Shown here piece after piece: positions 1 to 8,662 of a stretch of DNA of 64,000 bases. Source of the stretch: CAVSDF01 sp963726715 (GTDB lineage Bacteria > Bacteroidota > Rhodothermia > Rhodothermales > BA12); contig CAVSDF010000010.1 of NCBI GenBank assembly GCA_963726715.1, positions 62,001 through 126,000 on the forward strand, written 5' to 3'. The notes under the pieces were generated by a model. It saw only the letters and a list, made by a program, of their open reading frames with translations. It ran no database searches and had not been told where the DNA came from. Position 1 is the stretch's first letter. The number at the start of each line of letters is the position of its first letter. Both the position numbers and the translations under genes were made by a program.

Positions 1-1599
1 GGGGCGGCATTTGCCGACGACCTCTTCGCCATCCGCAAGGCCTACGAGATGTTCGGTGGGGCCTTCGAAACGCTCGTCGGCAGCTACGCCGATCCGCTCG
101 ACGCGGAGCGCGTCGTCCGCCGCGGCATCGACGCGATGCTCAAGACGACCGATCCGTACACCGTCTTCTACGACGAGCGGACGCTCTCGCAGAGCCAGCT
201 CGCGCGCACCGGCGAAGGCCGTCCGGGCCTCGACGTGCTCGAAGACGGCGGGCGCGTGATCGTGGGGATGCCGGGCGACGCCGCGAGCGCCTACCGCGAG
301 GGCCTGCGACCCGGCGACGAGATCGTGAGCGTCGCCGGGCAGCCGACGGTCCCCGAGCGCGGTCCGTCGCTCGGCGCCGCCGACGTTCTGTCTCGCCTCG
401 CCGGTGCCCCCGGCACGCGCGTCGCCGTCGAGGTCAAGCGCGCAGGAGTCGCCGGCGTGCTGCGCTTCGACCTGACCCGTGAGGCCGCACGCTCGCAGAG
501 TGTCACGTTCGCCGGGTTCGTCGGCGCCGACACGACGGCGGGCGTCGGGCTGATCCGCGTCGCCGAGTTCGGGCAGACGGCGGGATCGGAGACCGCCGCC
601 GCCGCCAAACGCCTCCACGACACCGGACGCCTGACGGCCCTCGTGCTCGACCTGCGCGACAACCCCGGCGGGTTGGTGGACGCCGCCGTCGAGATCGTCG
701 GCCTGTTCGTGCCGCAGAACACGGCGGTCGTCACGACGCGCGAGCGACGCCCGGAATCCGCCCGCGCCTTCCGCACCCCCGATGCGCCGCTGCTTCCCGA
801 TCTGCCGGTCGTCGTCCTGGTGAGCCCGCTCTCGGCGTCGGCGTCGGAGATCGTGTCGGGCGCATTGCAGGACCTCGACCGCGGCGCCGTCGTCGGCACG
901 CCGACGTTCGGGAAGGGCCTCATCCAGCGCATCCTGCCGCTCCCGTACCGGAGCGGGATGAAGATCACGCAGGGACGCTACCTGCTGCCGTCCGGCCGCG
1001 TCGTGCAGAAGCTCGTCTATGTGGACGGCGTGGCGCGCGAGGTGCCCGAGGCCGAGCGCCGGGCGTTCCGCACGCGCGCCGGGCGGACGGTCAAGGACGG
1101 GCGCGGCATCGAGCCGGATCTGGCCGTCGGCGTCGGGGCAGGGGAGGGCACGACGTCGGAACTCGTGGCGACGCTCGACCGCGAGGCGTCGTTCGTCCGC
1201 TTCGCCGCCGACCGTGCCGCGCGCACCCCGACCGCCAGCGCCGACGTGAGCGCTGCCGACGTGACCGCCTTCCGGTCGTGGCTCGGACGCACCCGCACCG
1301 GCGCCCTGACGCCGTCTGAGCGCGCCGCCGACAGCCTGAGCGCCCGCCTCAGCGCCGACGGCAGCGCCCTCGCCGCCGACGCGCGCCGCCTCCGCGAGCG
1401 CCTCACGTCCGACCGCGACGCCCTCTTCGCGCGCCACGACGCCGAAGTCCGCGCCCACCTCCGCGCCGCCTTCGTCGCCCTCGCCACCGCCGATGCCCGC
1501 GCCTCCGCCCGCGACGCCTACGCCCACGACCCCACCCTCGACGCCGCCCTCGCCCTCCTCGCCGACGGCGGGCGCCTGCGCCGGATGCTGGGGCGGTGA
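1..1599 (+). CDS. S41 family C-terminal processing peptidase (5' partial)
   Basis: Reading frame is open from base 1, so the true start lies upstream; the Met at 49 is internal. Order of domains is an N-terminal helical part, a PDZ domain (about codons at 190-460, with the GLRPGDEIVSVAG motif), and the S41 catalytic core (LRDNPGG at about 650). The Ser/Lys dyad fits the first Ser of the SASEI motif (codon 838-840) and the Lys of FGKG (codon 913-915), 25 residues apart as in CtpA/Prc. The C-terminal 150 residues are Ala/Arg-rich and helical. S41 enzymes cleave C-terminal tails of periplasmic proteins. The export signal is outside the window. The family call is firm; the substrate is unknown. 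Confidence 0.93.
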   Translation, partial: GAAFADDLFAIRKAYEMFGGAFETLVGSYADPLDAERVVRRGIDAMLKTTDPYTVFYDERTLSQSQLARTGEGRPGLDVLEDGGRVIVGMPGDAASAYREGLRPGDEIVSVAGQPTVPERGPSLGAADVLSRLAGAPGTRVAVEVKRAGVAGVLRFDLTREAARSQSVTFAGFVGADTTAGVGLIRVAEFGQTAGSETAAAAKRLHDTGRLTALVLDLRDNPGGLVDAAVEIVGLFVPQNTAVVTTRERRPESARAFRTPDAPLLPDLPVVVLVSPLSASASEIVSGALQDLDRGAVVGTPTFGKGLIQRILPLPYRSGMKITQGRYLLPSGRVVQKLVYVDGVAREVPEAERRAFRTRAGRTVKDGRGIEPDLAVGVGAGEGTTSELVATLDREASFVRFAADRAARTPTASADVSAADVTAFRSWLGRTRTGALTPSERAADSLSARLSADGSALAADARRLRERLTSDRDALFARHDAEVRAHLRAAFVALATADARASARDAYAHDPTLDAALALLADGGRLRRMLGR

Positions 1600-1721
1600 G
1601 TGGGTTTGTGGGGGGTGAGTTGGTGAGTGGATGGATTGGACGGCGGTGGGGCCGTGGGTGGGGGATCGCGCCGACCGCGGGCAATCGGGGCGTGGTGTGT
1701 TGGTGGGGTGGTGACGGGGCC

Positions 1722-1750
1722 GTAGAGACGCATCGGCGATGCGTCTCTAC
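1722..1750. repeat. GTAG-palindrome, perfect 14-bp arms
   Basis: A 29-base dyad with arms GTAGAGACGCATCG around one central base. It lies in the 1600-1884 spacer between the convergent S41 and SpoU genes. Close copies are at 1830, 33022, 60637 and 63700. The spacer also begins with a GAGTTGGTGAG-type half element at about 1615-1635. It could form a strong bidirectional hairpin. Confidence 0.85.
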
Positions 1751-1829
1751 CATGCGCCCCACCGACCACCGGCGGGCGTATGGCCACCGCGCGGGGGCGG
1801 TCTCGTGCCCATCGTTGCCGTTCGCGCCC

Positions 1830-1858
1830 GTAGAGACGCATCGACGATGCGTCTCCGC
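1830..1858. repeat. GTAG-palindrome, second copy
   Basis: Same family as the element 80 bases upstream, with an A at the central base and a decayed right end (CCGC instead of CTAC). Two copies in one spacer suggest local duplication or repeated insertion. Confidence 0.75.
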
Positions 1859-1884
1859 AGCGCCCCCGCCCCACATCCCCTCGG

Positions 1885-2433
1885 TCACCGCATCCCCACC
1901 CCCACCGCACGCGCACGCCGCACCAGATCGTACGCCGCGACGCCGAACGCCACCGACGCGTTGAGCGAGTGCTTGGCGCCCCACTGTGGCAGTTCGATCG
2001 CCAGATCTGCCATCGCCACGACAGCCGGATCGACGCCGTCGACTTCGTTGCCGACGACGAGCGCGAGCGGAAAATGCGCGGCGGTGAGACCGGCGATGTC
2101 GGTCGGGGCGGTCGTCTGTTCGAGGACGGCGACGGTCGCGCCGGTGCTCTGCAAACGCTCGACGACCTCGCGCGTCGTGGCGTGGTGCGACCACGGGACC
2201 GATGCCTCGGCGCCGAGGGCGGTCTTGAAGACGGCGAGGGTGTCGCCGGGCGGCGTGATGCCGCAGAGGTAGACGTGCGCGAGCGCGAGCGCGTCGGCGG
2301 TGCGCAGGATGGCGCCGACGTTGTGGGCCGAGCGGATGTTGTCGAGCACGACGCTCACAGCGTGGCGGGCGCCCGCGCGGGCGGCATCGGCGGAGGGGCG
2401 GGCGAGGTCGGCGGCGGTGAGCTTGCGGATCAT
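1885..2433 (-). CDS. SpoU/TrmH family RNA methyltransferase
   Basis: 182 residues; the start is the ATG at 2433 (MIRKLTAADL), because a longer reading upstream runs through repeat sequence. All three SPOUT motifs are present: motif 1 DNIRSAHNVGAILRTADA near residue 33, motif 2 VVGNEVDGVDP near residue 118, and motif 3 LNASVAFGVAAYDLVRR at the C-terminus. Such enzymes 2'-O-methylate ribose in tRNA or rRNA using a trefoil-knot SAM fold. The length matches short TrmH-like proteins without an RNA-binding extension. The target RNA cannot be told from sequence. Convergent with the S41 gene. Confidence 0.9.
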   Translation of the reverse strand: MIRKLTAADLARPSADAARAGARHAVSVVLDNIRSAHNVGAILRTADALALAHVYLCGITPPGDTLAVFKTALGAEASVPWSHHATTREVVERLQSTGATVAVLEQTTAPTDIAGLTAAHFPLALVVGNEVDGVDPAVVAMADLAIELPQWGAKHSLNASVAFGVAAYDLVRRARAVGVGMR

Positions 2434-2499
2434 GGGGAGGCGGCGGGAGGGCAGGGCGGGTGCGGTGGCGGATGCGCGGGCTTGGGAGGCGTGGCGGTG

Positions 2500-2588
2500 C
2501 CGCCCCCTCCGCCCTTCGGGCACCTCCCCCGCACGCGGGGGCGGAGAGCTGCGGAGCGCGCACAGCGCGCAGCGGCAGGTGGGGGCTT
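2500..2588. repeat. Composite hairpin repeat (CTTCGGGCACCTCCCCCGC type), copy 1
   Basis: A GC-rich element containing GCCCTTCGGGC and CCCCCGC/GCGGGGG hairpins and ending AGCGGCAGGTGGGGGCTT. A near copy lies at 37570-37657. It sits upstream of the SpoU start and of the divergent lipoprotein gene. Confidence 0.8.
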
Positions 2589-2687
2589 GCGCGACGATTC
2601 GCCTCCATCCATACGTTACGCCCCCGTGTCGGTCGCCGACGCGCCTCCGGCCGTAGCCTTGCCCCTCTCCCAGACCCCCTCTCTACC

Positions 2688-3299
2688 ATGCGCCGACTGC
2701 TTCCACTTCTCGCCGTCCTCTTCGTCGCCACGCTCCCGCTCGGGTGCACGACGCTGCAACAGGTCGCCAACCTCCGCTCGGTCAAATTCGACCTCGACAG
2801 CGCCAGCGACGTCACCCTCGCGGGCGTACGGATGGACCGCATCCGCTCGTACAACGACCTCGGTCCGCTCGACATCGCCCGCCTCGGCGCGGCCGTGCTG
2901 ACGCGCGAGGCGCCGCTCGCGCTCACGCTCAACGTCGGTGCCAACAACCCCGGCGACAACCCCGTCGGCGCGCGCGTCGTGGCGTTCGACTGGACGTTGA
3001 TGCTCGACGACAAGGAGACCGTCTCGGGCGCCTTCAACGAAGAGGTGTTCATCGGCGCCGGGCAGCGGGCGACGATTCCGCTCCAGATTCGCCTCGATCT
3101 CTTCCAGTTCTTCGGCAACAACACACGCCAGCTCGTCGACCTCGCCTCGGCCATCGCCGGGCAGGACGGCGTCTCGACGCGCGTCAAGCTCATCGCCCGT
3201 CCCTCGATCAACACGCCGGTCGGGCCGATCCGCTACCCGACGCCGATCACCATCCTGAGCCGGAGCGTCGGCAACAGCAGCACGACCGGCGGAAACTGA
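2688..3299 (+). CDS. LEA14-like (WHy domain) lipoprotein
   Basis: 203 residues from ATG 2688, preceded by a pyrimidine-rich leader (CCCCTCTCTACC). A lipoprotein signal is clear: hydrophobic segment then LPLGC with the lipidated Cys at residue 20. The mature part resembles LEA14/WHy domains: a beta-sandwich with 'LTLNVGANNPGDNPVGARVV' near residue 78, followed by a basal-strand region, and a C-terminus rich in Ser/Thr/Gly. LEA14-type lipoproteins are often linked to envelope stress, but no specific role can be assigned. The next gene (cmk) starts about 100 bases downstream. Confidence 0.75.
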   Translation: MRRLLPLLAVLFVATLPLGCTTLQQVANLRSVKFDLDSASDVTLAGVRMDRIRSYNDLGPLDIARLGAAVLTREAPLALTLNVGANNPGDNPVGARVVAFDWTLMLDDKETVSGAFNEEVFIGAGQRATIPLQIRLDLFQFFGNNTRQLVDLASAIAGQDGVSTRVKLIARPSINTPVGPIRYPTPITILSRSVGNSSTTGGN

Positions 3300-3403
3300 C
3301 GATCCGGCCCGCCGCCGCGCATCCTCACCGAGATTGTGGACGGCGCGGGCGGCGCGGGCATCGGGCGGCGGCTACCTTGGCGCCGTTCCGACCCCCGACA
3401 CGA

Positions 3404-4075
3404 GTGATCATCGCCATCGACGGCCCGGCAGGATCCGGCAAGAGCACGACCGCGCGCCGCGTCGCCGCCCGCCTCGGCGTGCGCTACCTCGACACCGGCG
3501 CCACCTACCGCGCCCTCGCCTTCGCCGCCCGCGCCGCGGGCCTCGACGACGAGGCCTTCGCCGCCACGCTGCCGGTCGTCGACCTCGACATCCGCTACGC
3601 CGACGACGGGGCGCAGCGCGTCTGGATCGGTGGCGAGGACGTGACCGATGCGCTGCGGGCGCGTGAGATGGGACCGCTCGCCAGCGCCCTCGCGCGCCAC
3701 ACGCCGGTCCGCGAGCGTCTCGTGGCCTTGCAACGCGCCGTCGGGCAGGCCATCGCGGCGCGCGACGGCGGCGTCGTGCTCGATGGGCGCGACATCGGCA
3801 CCGTCGTCTTCCCCGACGCCGACGTCAAGGTCTTCATGACGGCCGACGTGCGCGCCCGCGCCGAGCGGCGGCGGCACGAACTCGGCCTGCGCGGCGAGGC
3901 AGCGGACGTGAGCGCCCTCGAAGCCGAGATCCTCGCGCGCGACGCGCAGGACATGGCGCGGGCGTTCGGGCCGCTCAAGTGCGCCGACGATGCCGTCGTG
4001 CTCGACACGACGCGGATGACACCCGAAGAACAGGTGGAGTTCGTCGCGCGCCTCGCCGAGGCCTGCCGCGGGTGA
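3404..4075 (+). CDS. cmk: (d)CMP kinase
   Basis: 223 residues from GTG 3404; no ATG is available upstream in frame that keeps the family length (220-230). The P-loop GPAGSGKST begins at residue 6. LDTGATYRALA follows, and LDGRDIGTVVFPDADVK is the CMP-binding segment of cytidylate kinases. It phosphorylates CMP/dCMP to the diphosphate in the cytoplasm. In many bacteria cmk precedes rpsA, and that order is kept here with rpsA 171 bases downstream. A longer antisense reading frame over this region is a GC artefact. Confidence 0.95.
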   Translation: MIIAIDGPAGSGKSTTARRVAARLGVRYLDTGATYRALAFAARAAGLDDEAFAATLPVVDLDIRYADDGAQRVWIGGEDVTDALRAREMGPLASALARHTPVRERLVALQRAVGQAIAARDGGVVLDGRDIGTVVFPDADVKVFMTADVRARAERRRHELGLRGEAADVSALEAEILARDAQDMARAFGPLKCADDAVVLDTTRMTPEEQVEFVARLAEACRG

Positions 4076-4246
4076 TGGCCGTGTCGTAGATTCAGGGGCT
4101 TGGCACGCGCGTCCCCGAGATCGGGAGCCCCTGCGCGCGTGCCCGAGCCGGAATCGCCGGCAGCATCCGACTCCACCAACCCACTCCGGGGCGCACAGGG
4201 CGCGCACCGGGGCCGCCCCCGCAACCTGCGGGCACCGAACAACACC

Positions 4247-6514
4247 ATGGCTGAGAACCAGCAGGACCCCACCGACGCCACCGACACGTCGGCCTCCTCG
4301 TCCGAAACCCCCGCCACGACCGCGTCGACCGACGCTGCTGAGGCAACGACCGACACCGAGACGACGACCAGCGAGTCGTTCCTCGACCGCGTCAAGCACG
4401 CCGCCGAAGCGGTCGTCGAAACGGTCACCGAGACCGCGAAGAGCGCCGCCGAGACCGTCACCCACGTCGTCGGGGATGCCGTCGAGGCCGTCCGCGAGCG
4501 CGTGACCGGCAGCGACGATGCCGACGACAGCGCCAGCACCGAGAGCGCCGACGCCGACACCGCCGCGGGCGGATCGGCCCGCACGCCGCGTCCGCGCCGC
4601 GAGCGCAGCGCCGCCGCCGCTGCCGACCGCGAGCCGGAAGCCCGCCGCGAGCGCTTCGCCGACACCACCGACGAGCCGATCGCCGGCTACACCGGGCGCG
4701 AGTCGCACGAGACCGTCAAGCTCTCCGATCTCGACGAGCGCGAGACGAGCACGCAGGAGCGCCAGATGAAGGCCGACCTCTCGCGCTTGCTCGAGTCGTC
4801 GTTCACCGCGATCCCGCAGCAGGACATCGTGATGGGCCGCATCGTGACGATCACCGACAAGGACGTCGTGATCGACATTGGCGGCAAGAGCGACGGCATC
4901 ATTGCCCGCTCGGAGTTCCAGGGCGCCGAACTCGCTCCCGGCCAGGACATCGAGGTGTTCGTCGAGCGCCTCGAGAACCGCCAGGGCCAGCTCCAGCTCT
5001 CGAAGACCAAGGCCGACGAGACGCTCAAGTGGCGCCGCATCGAGCGCGCCTTCAACACCGAGGAGATCCTCGAGGGCGAGATCACGAAGCGCATCAAGGG
5101 CGGCATGATCGTCCAGCTCTTCGACGACATCGGTGGCATCGAGGCGTTCCTGCCCGGCAGCCAGATCGACGTGCGCCCGGTCCGCGACTTCGACGCCTAC
5201 CTCGGGCGTCACATGGAGTTCAAGATCGTCAAGCTCAACGAGGCGAACCAGAACATCGTCGTCTCGCACAAGGCGCTCGTCGAGAAGGACCTCGCCAGCC
5301 AGCGCCAGACCATCCTCGAGACGATGGAGCCGGGCCAGGTGCTCGAAGGCGTCGTCAAGAACATCACCGACTTCGGCGTCTTCGTCGACCTCGGCGGCGT
5401 CGATGGCCTCCTCCACATCACCGACCTCTCGTGGGGCCGCGTGCACCACCCGAGCGAGGTCGTTCAGATCGAGGACAAGCTCAACGTCGTCGTCCTCGAC
5501 TACGACAAGGAGCGCCAGCGCATCTCGCTCGGCCTCAAGCAGCTCCAGCCGCACCCGTGGGAGACGATCCACGACACCTACGCCGAGGGCCAGCAGGTCG
5601 AAGGCAAGGTCGTCTCGATCACCGACTACGGCGCGTTCGTCGAGCTCCAGAAGGGCATCGAAGGCCTCGTGCACATCTCGGAGATGTCGTGGACGGAGCA
5701 CGTCAAGCACCCCTCGCAGGTGGTGTCGATGGGCCAGGCGGTGGACGTCAAGATCCTCTCGATCGACGACGACACCAAGAAGGTCTCGCTCGGCATGCGT
5801 CAGCTCCAGCCCGACCCGTGGAACGAGATCGCGGCCCGCTACCCGGTCGGCACGATCATGACCGGCAAGGTGCGCAACATCACCGCGTTCGGCGTCTTCG
5901 TCGAGATCGAGCCCGGCATCGACGGCCTCGTGCACATCTCGGACCTCTCGTGGACCAAGAAGGTGCGCCACCCCGGCGAGGTCGTCAAGAAGGGCCAGGA
6001 CCTCGACGTCAAGGTCGTCGGCATCGACGAGAAGAACCGCCGCATCTCGCTCAGCCACAAGGAGGTCTCGACCGACCCGTGGCAGCAGTTTGCGACCGTC
6101 TACGCCGAGGGCACCGACACGACGGCGACGATCGTGCGCGTCGGCGATCGCGGCCTCGAAGTCGAGCTTCCGATGGACGTCGAAGCCTTCATCCCCGGCG
6201 GCGAGCTCAAGAAGCCCGGTCACCCGGCGGACAACTACCGCGAGGGACAGGTTCTCGAAGGCGTCCGCGTGATCCGCTTCGACCGTGGCAACCGCGAGAT
6301 CATCCTCTCGGAGACCGCGTCGGAGCGCCAGGGCGAGCGCAGCGCGCGCGACACCGAGCGCCAGTCCAAGCGCCAGGAGCGCGAGGAGCAGCGCCGCGAG
6401 GTGGAGAACTACGCGAGCAAGCAGACCGGCGGCTCCGGCCCCGCGACGCTCGGCGAACTCTCGGGCCTCGCCGCCCTCCGCGACCGCCTCGCCAGCGAGC
6501 AGGGCGAGGGCTGA
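4247..6514 (+). CDS. rpsA: 30S ribosomal protein S1 with long acidic N-terminal extension
   Basis: 755 residues from ATG 4247, whose leader is A-rich (ACCGAACAACACC). Six S1 RNA-binding domains start near residues 197, 276, 366, 452, 539 and 625. Domains 3-5 have the canonical ITDFGVFV/ITDYGAFV and HIS/HITDLSW signatures; domain 6 is degenerate. The first ~190 residues are unusual: a Thr/Ser/Asp/Ala-rich tract, then an amphipathic helical stretch (about residues 45-85, AAEAVVETVTETAKSAAETV) resembling LEA-type helices, then an Arg/Glu-rich linker. S1 unfolds mRNA at the ribosome and would matter where Shine-Dalgarno sequences are absent. A basic/acidic coiled tail ends the protein. Confidence 0.95.
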   Translation: MAENQQDPTDATDTSASSSETPATTASTDAAEATTDTETTTSESFLDRVKHAAEAVVETVTETAKSAAETVTHVVGDAVEAVRERVTGSDDADDSASTESADADTAAGGSARTPRPRRERSAAAAADREPEARRERFADTTDEPIAGYTGRESHETVKLSDLDERETSTQERQMKADLSRLLESSFTAIPQQDIVMGRIVTITDKDVVIDIGGKSDGIIARSEFQGAELAPGQDIEVFVERLENRQGQLQLSKTKADETLKWRRIERAFNTEEILEGEITKRIKGGMIVQLFDDIGGIEAFLPGSQIDVRPVRDFDAYLGRHMEFKIVKLNEANQNIVVSHKALVEKDLASQRQTILETMEPGQVLEGVVKNITDFGVFVDLGGVDGLLHITDLSWGRVHHPSEVVQIEDKLNVVVLDYDKERQRISLGLKQLQPHPWETIHDTYAEGQQVEGKVVSITDYGAFVELQKGIEGLVHISEMSWTEHVKHPSQVVSMGQAVDVKILSIDDDTKKVSLGMRQLQPDPWNEIAARYPVGTIMTGKVRNITAFGVFVEIEPGIDGLVHISDLSWTKKVRHPGEVVKKGQDLDVKVVGIDEKNRRISLSHKEVSTDPWQQFATVYAEGTDTTATIVRVGDRGLEVELPMDVEAFIPGGELKKPGHPADNYREGQVLEGVRVIRFDRGNREIILSETASERQGERSARDTERQSKRQEREEQRREVENYASKQTGGSGPATLGELSGLAALRDRLASEQGEG

Positions 6515-6545
6515 CCTCACCACTCCCTGCGACACCGCACCCACC

Positions 6546-6577
6546 GGGGCGGCTCTTCCTTCGGGAGGGGCCGCCCC
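6546..6577 (+). terminator. Rho-independent terminator of rpsA
   Basis: Perfect GGGGCGGC/GCCGCCCC stem 31 bases after the rpsA stop, followed by a T-containing GTTTGCGTT tract. The following stretch to 6738 is visibly AT-richer than the rest of the window. Confidence 0.75.
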
Positions 6578-6738
6578 GTTTGCGTTCGTAGACTTGGGAA
6601 CACAGACGTGGCGCGCCAAAGGTGCCACATGCCCTCGCGGTATTTTGGACGTGCTGTTGGACGCCCGTTGGGTTCCAATTTGTCATTGGCCTGTCTGCAA
6701 GCGTTCTATCTGGCCCCTTTCTTCTTCTTACGCACATC

Positions 6739-8481
6739 ATGAATATCGCCTCCTCGCTGCTGCAGCGCATCGCGTTGTTGCTCTGCATCCTCTCAGTTGC
6801 CGTTGTGGCCGCTTCGGCGCAGCCAATAGTCATCACTTTCGGTGCCGAGCTTTACGACTCGGGCACGTCGGTGGCCATGCTCTCCGACGGCGGGTCCGTC
6901 GTGACGGGCAGCTTTCAGCGCACGGTGGACTTCGACCCCGGCCCGGGCGTGGTAAGCTGTACGAGCGAGGACGAGTCGGCCGCATTCGTTGCGCGCTACG
7001 CCGCTGACGGCTCTTTCGTCTCCGTCGCCACCGTCGGCGGCACAGGTGTCAACATCGGCACCGGCGTGGCGGTCGATGCGCTCGGAAACGCGGTCGTGAC
7101 GGGCTACTTCCTGGGCACGGCGGATTTCGACCCCGGTCCGGGCGTGGTCAGTCGTACGAGCGCGGGCAGCGCGGACGCATTCGTTGCGCGCTACGACGCC
7201 AGCGGCGCGCTCGTCTCCGTCGCCACCTTCGGTAGTATGTTTGACGATCGGGGCAGGGGCGTGGCGGTCGATGCGCTCGGCAACGCGGTCGTGACGGGCA
7301 CCATCTCCGGCACGGCGGACTTCGACCCCGGTGCGGGTATGGTCTATCATTCGACCGCGGGCCAAGAGGACGCATTCGTTGCGCGCTACGACGCCAGAGG
7401 CGCGCTCGTCTCTGTCGCCACCTTCGGTGGAATCAGCAACGACCGGGGCTACGCCGTGGCGGTCGATGCGCTCGGCAACGCAGTCGTGACGGGCTACTTC
7501 ACTGACACGGTGGACTTCGACCCGGGTGCAGGTGTGGTCAGTCGCACGAGCACGGGCGGTAATGACGTCTTCGTGGCTCGCTACGACGCGAGTGGCGCGC
7601 TCGTCTCCGTCACCACCTTCGGCGGCACACAAAGCGACAGCGGCACCGGCGTGGCCGTCGATGCGAGCGGCAATGCCGTCGTGTCGGGCATTTTCTTCGG
7701 CACGGTGGACTTTGACCCTGGCGCGGGCGTGGCGAACCGCACGGGCGCCGGGAGGATCGATGCGTTCGTCGCGCGCTACACTGCGAGCGGCGCGCTCGTC
7801 TCCTTGGCCACGTTCGGCGGCACGCAAAACGACGATGGCTTGAGTGTGGCCGTTGACGCGAGCGGCAATGCCGTCGTGGTGGGCTACTTCAATGGCACGG
7901 TGGACTTCGACCCCGGCCTGGGCGTGGTCACTCGCACGAGCACAGGCGGTAATGACAGCTTCGTGGCGCGCTACAGCGCGAGCGGCGCGCTCGTCTCCGT
8001 CGCCACCTTCGGCACGGGTTACGCCTTCTGCGGCGGCGTGGCGGTCGACGCGAGCGGCAATGCGGTCGTGACGGGCAGTTTCCAGCGCACGGTGGACTTC
8101 GACCCCGGCGCGGGCGTGGTCAACCGCACGAGCGCGGGTTCTAGTGATGTCTTCGTAGCGCGCTACACCGCCAGCGGCGGGCTGCTGCCGGTGAGAGCCG
8201 AGGCGGCGGTGACGGCGGCCGGGTCGGCGCTGGTGCTCGGTCCGAACCCGGTGCGTGGTCTCGTGCGCGGCACGCTGAGCCTGCCCGTCGGTGGTCGTGC
8301 GCGCGTGGGGGTCTACGACGGGCTTGGTCGTGAGGTGGCGGTGCTATTCGAGGGCGTGGCGGAGACGACGACGGCGCTGGCGTTCGACGCCTCGGGGGTG
8401 GCGCCGGGGGTGTACGTGGTGCGCGCGGAGGTGGGCGGTGGCGGGCAGGTGCTCAGGCAGCCTCTCGTCGTCGTGCGCTGA
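6739..8481 (+). CDS. Secreted seven-repeat (SBBP-type) protein with C-terminal sorting-like domain
   Basis: 580 residues from ATG 6739 (MNIASSLLQR), giving a typical signal peptide ending near ASAQP; in-frame upstream starts would spoil it. Seven repeats of about 65 residues each contain VAVDALGNAVVTG, T[VA]DFDPGxGVV and FVARYxASGALVSVATFG, like SBBP beta-propeller repeats. The last ~95 residues (GPNPVRGLVRG, VGVYDGLGREV, GVYVVRAEVGGGGQV) match the layout of type IX secretion sorting tails. The repeats are very similar even at DNA level, implying recent duplication or gene conversion. GC content appears lower than in neighbours. Likely surface-exposed or released; ligand unknown. Confidence 0.8.
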   Translation: MNIASSLLQRIALLLCILSVAVVAASAQPIVITFGAELYDSGTSVAMLSDGGSVVTGSFQRTVDFDPGPGVVSCTSEDESAAFVARYAADGSFVSVATVGGTGVNIGTGVAVDALGNAVVTGYFLGTADFDPGPGVVSRTSAGSADAFVARYDASGALVSVATFGSMFDDRGRGVAVDALGNAVVTGTISGTADFDPGAGMVYHSTAGQEDAFVARYDARGALVSVATFGGISNDRGYAVAVDALGNAVVTGYFTDTVDFDPGAGVVSRTSTGGNDVFVARYDASGALVSVTTFGGTQSDSGTGVAVDASGNAVVSGIFFGTVDFDPGAGVANRTGAGRIDAFVARYTASGALVSLATFGGTQNDDGLSVAVDASGNAVVVGYFNGTVDFDPGLGVVTRTSTGGNDSFVARYSASGALVSVATFGTGYAFCGGVAVDASGNAVVTGSFQRTVDFDPGAGVVNRTSAGSSDVFVARYTASGGLLPVRAEAAVTAAGSALVLGPNPVRGLVRGTLSLPVGGRARVGVYDGLGREVAVLFEGVAETTTALAFDASGVAPGVYVVRAEVGGGGQVLRQPLVVVR

Positions 8482-8662
8482 CGACGGAGACCGCGGCGAC
8501 GTGCCAAACACGGGCGGCGGCTTCGGAATGCTCCGGGGCCGCCGTTCCCCATCGACCCGCCACCGCGTCTTCGCCGATCCCTCCCGATTCGGAAGCGCTT
8601 CCGAGTTCGTTGATTGCCGGTTTCCCCTCCGCCCGAACCCGGCCGCCCGCACGGCCCGCCCG

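Noticed and set aside
1722..1858. Two palindromes 80 bases apart, as in a mini CRISPR
   Set aside because: Only two units, self-complementary and dispersed elsewhere singly; no cas genes.
3233..6628. Long minus-strand frame of over 1000 codons opposite cmk and rpsA
   Set aside because: A GC-rich mirror of real genes: Val/Asp/Leu-rich nonsense with no domain, while the plus strand encodes complete cmk and S1.
6900..8200. Regular repeats that could suggest a CRISPR array or tandem DNA satellite
   Set aside because: They are in-frame protein repeats (VDFDPG...) of a signal-peptide-bearing gene; no short repeat-spacer pattern.
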